The position numbers and the translations under genes are program-made. Shown here one piece after another: positions 63,621 through 64,000 of a DNA stretch of 64,000 nt. Each line of letters opens with the position of its first letter. Positions within the stretch are counted from its first letter, which is position 1. The stretch is taken from positions 2,790,001 to 2,854,000 of the forward strand of contig NZ_LFBU01000001.1 of NCBI RefSeq assembly GCF_001045555.1. The letters run 5' to 3'. Source of the DNA: Marinobacter subterrani. GTDB lineage: Bacteria; Pseudomonadota; Gammaproteobacteria; Pseudomonadales; Oleiphilaceae. The notes beneath the pieces are model-generated. The model was not told the DNA's origin. It did not search any database and worked only from the letters and a program-made list of their open reading frames with translations.

Positions 63621-64000
63621 TTATTCCCCTGTCAGTTGATTGTCGGCAGCAAACGGCCGTCCAAGATGGTAACCCATGGCCCCGTCGATACCCAGCTCAC
63701 AGAGTACCGAGTATTCCGCCGCCGTTTCCACTCCTGTGGCAAACACCCGCACACCCCGGCTGTGGGCAATGGCCACCACCGACTCCAGATAGAAACGGTT
63801 ATCCTCGTGGCTGTCGATGTTGTGAACGAAGCTGTGATCGATACGCACGCCCTGAAATCTCAGATTTCTCAGGTAGCTGAATGGCACGCCCCCGACGCCG
63901 AAGCGATCAACCAGTACTGGCACGCCCAGCCGTCCCAGCGCCCGGACCAACAAGCCGACGGCCGTGCGATGGTGGTGGATCGCCAGTTCCGAGATTCCGA
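63621..64000 (-). CDS. EAL-domain protein, C-terminal part (partial, probably degenerate)
   Basis: The last 126 codons of a protein cut by the window edge. IHHHRTAVGLLVRALGRLGVP, DRFGVGGVPFSYLRNLRFQG, RIDHSFVHNI, FATGVET and GAMGYHLGRPF align with the second half of EAL domains. The usual DDFGTG is DRFGVG and the Glu of the E-GVE motif is Thr, so cyclic-di-GMP hydrolysis is unlikely from this half; a binding or signalling role is possible. The EAL triad itself is outside the window. Confidence 0.75.
   Translation of the reverse strand, partial: GISELAIHHHRTAVGLLVRALGRLGVPVLVDRFGVGGVPFSYLRNLRFQGVRIDHSFVHNIDSHEDNRFYLESVVAIAHSRGVRVFATGVETAAEYSVLCELGIDGAMGYHLGRPFAADNQLTGE

Overview
The window is a chromosomal segment of a marine gammaproteobacterium. 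It is most likely Marinobacter or a close relative, judging from gene content, gene order and codon style; no rRNA gene is present to confirm this. Support comes from a wax-ester synthase/DGAT, NhaD and CaCA cation antiporters, and Pseudomonas-like gene orders: pqqABCDE-pqqH-ercA-ercS, ubiE-ubiJ-ubiB-hisI-hisE-tatABC-rsmE, and pepP-ubiH-ubiI with ygfB, zapA, 6S RNA and fau. I saw no tRNA, insertion sequence, prophage or CRISPR array.

Layout. 1-4056 (minus): a thiamine-diphosphate enzyme cut by the window edge, a 674-residue protein of unknown family with papain-like Cys/His/Asn spacing, and an ATP-grasp ligase-like protein. These form one apparent operon, set apart from the upstream mqo gene by a terminator. 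4139-12910: housekeeping and stress genes (mqo, nhaD, a Ca/Na antiporter, msrB, msrA, a metallophosphoesterase, a CDP-archaeol-synthase family protein, fumC). 12971-31582: a complete PQQ-dependent alcohol oxidation island. It holds the ercS-like kinase, ercA, pqqH, pqqEDCBA, the aldehyde dehydrogenase exaC, an Ada-like gene, the quinoprotein alcohol dehydrogenase, a MoxJ-like binding protein, cytochrome c550 (pedF/exaB), and a divergent four-gene PQQ-associated ABC/beta-propeller operon. 31793-40075: accessory and regulatory genes of the same island (a nitrate/sulfonate-type ABC importer, an ErdR-like LuxR response regulator, a NosP-NahK pair and a porin). 40267-43756: lipid-related and hypothetical genes. 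43778-50378: PHA-associated protein, ubiquinone, histidine, Tat and rsmE genes. 50385-57432: DUF808, ubiI, ubiH, pepP, ygfB, zapA, 6S RNA and fau. 57414-64000: a tiny membrane ORF, ilvA, rpiA, an acyl-CoA dehydrogenase, ppa, a DUF2333 protein and a partial degenerate EAL protein.

How the island works (inference from families): the periplasmic quinoprotein oxidises alcohols and passes electrons to c550; ExaC oxidises the aldehyde; PqqA-E with PqqH make the cofactor; ErcA, ErcS, NosP/NahK and the LuxR regulator control expression. A recurring upstream element (core CTCATCnCTTGGTAGTA, with a second variant GTACTTTGG...TTTTGGTGC) lies before exaC, exaA, pedF, pqqA and the regulator, and probably marks the regulon. 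The dehydrogenase carries Asp two residues after its catalytic Asp, the hallmark of lanthanide-dependent enzymes.

The most unusual non-coding feature is a repeat family. Two copies share a 60-bp core (58/60 identical) but have unrelated, perfectly self-complementary 26-28 bp arms; a third diverged copy is inverted next to the second.
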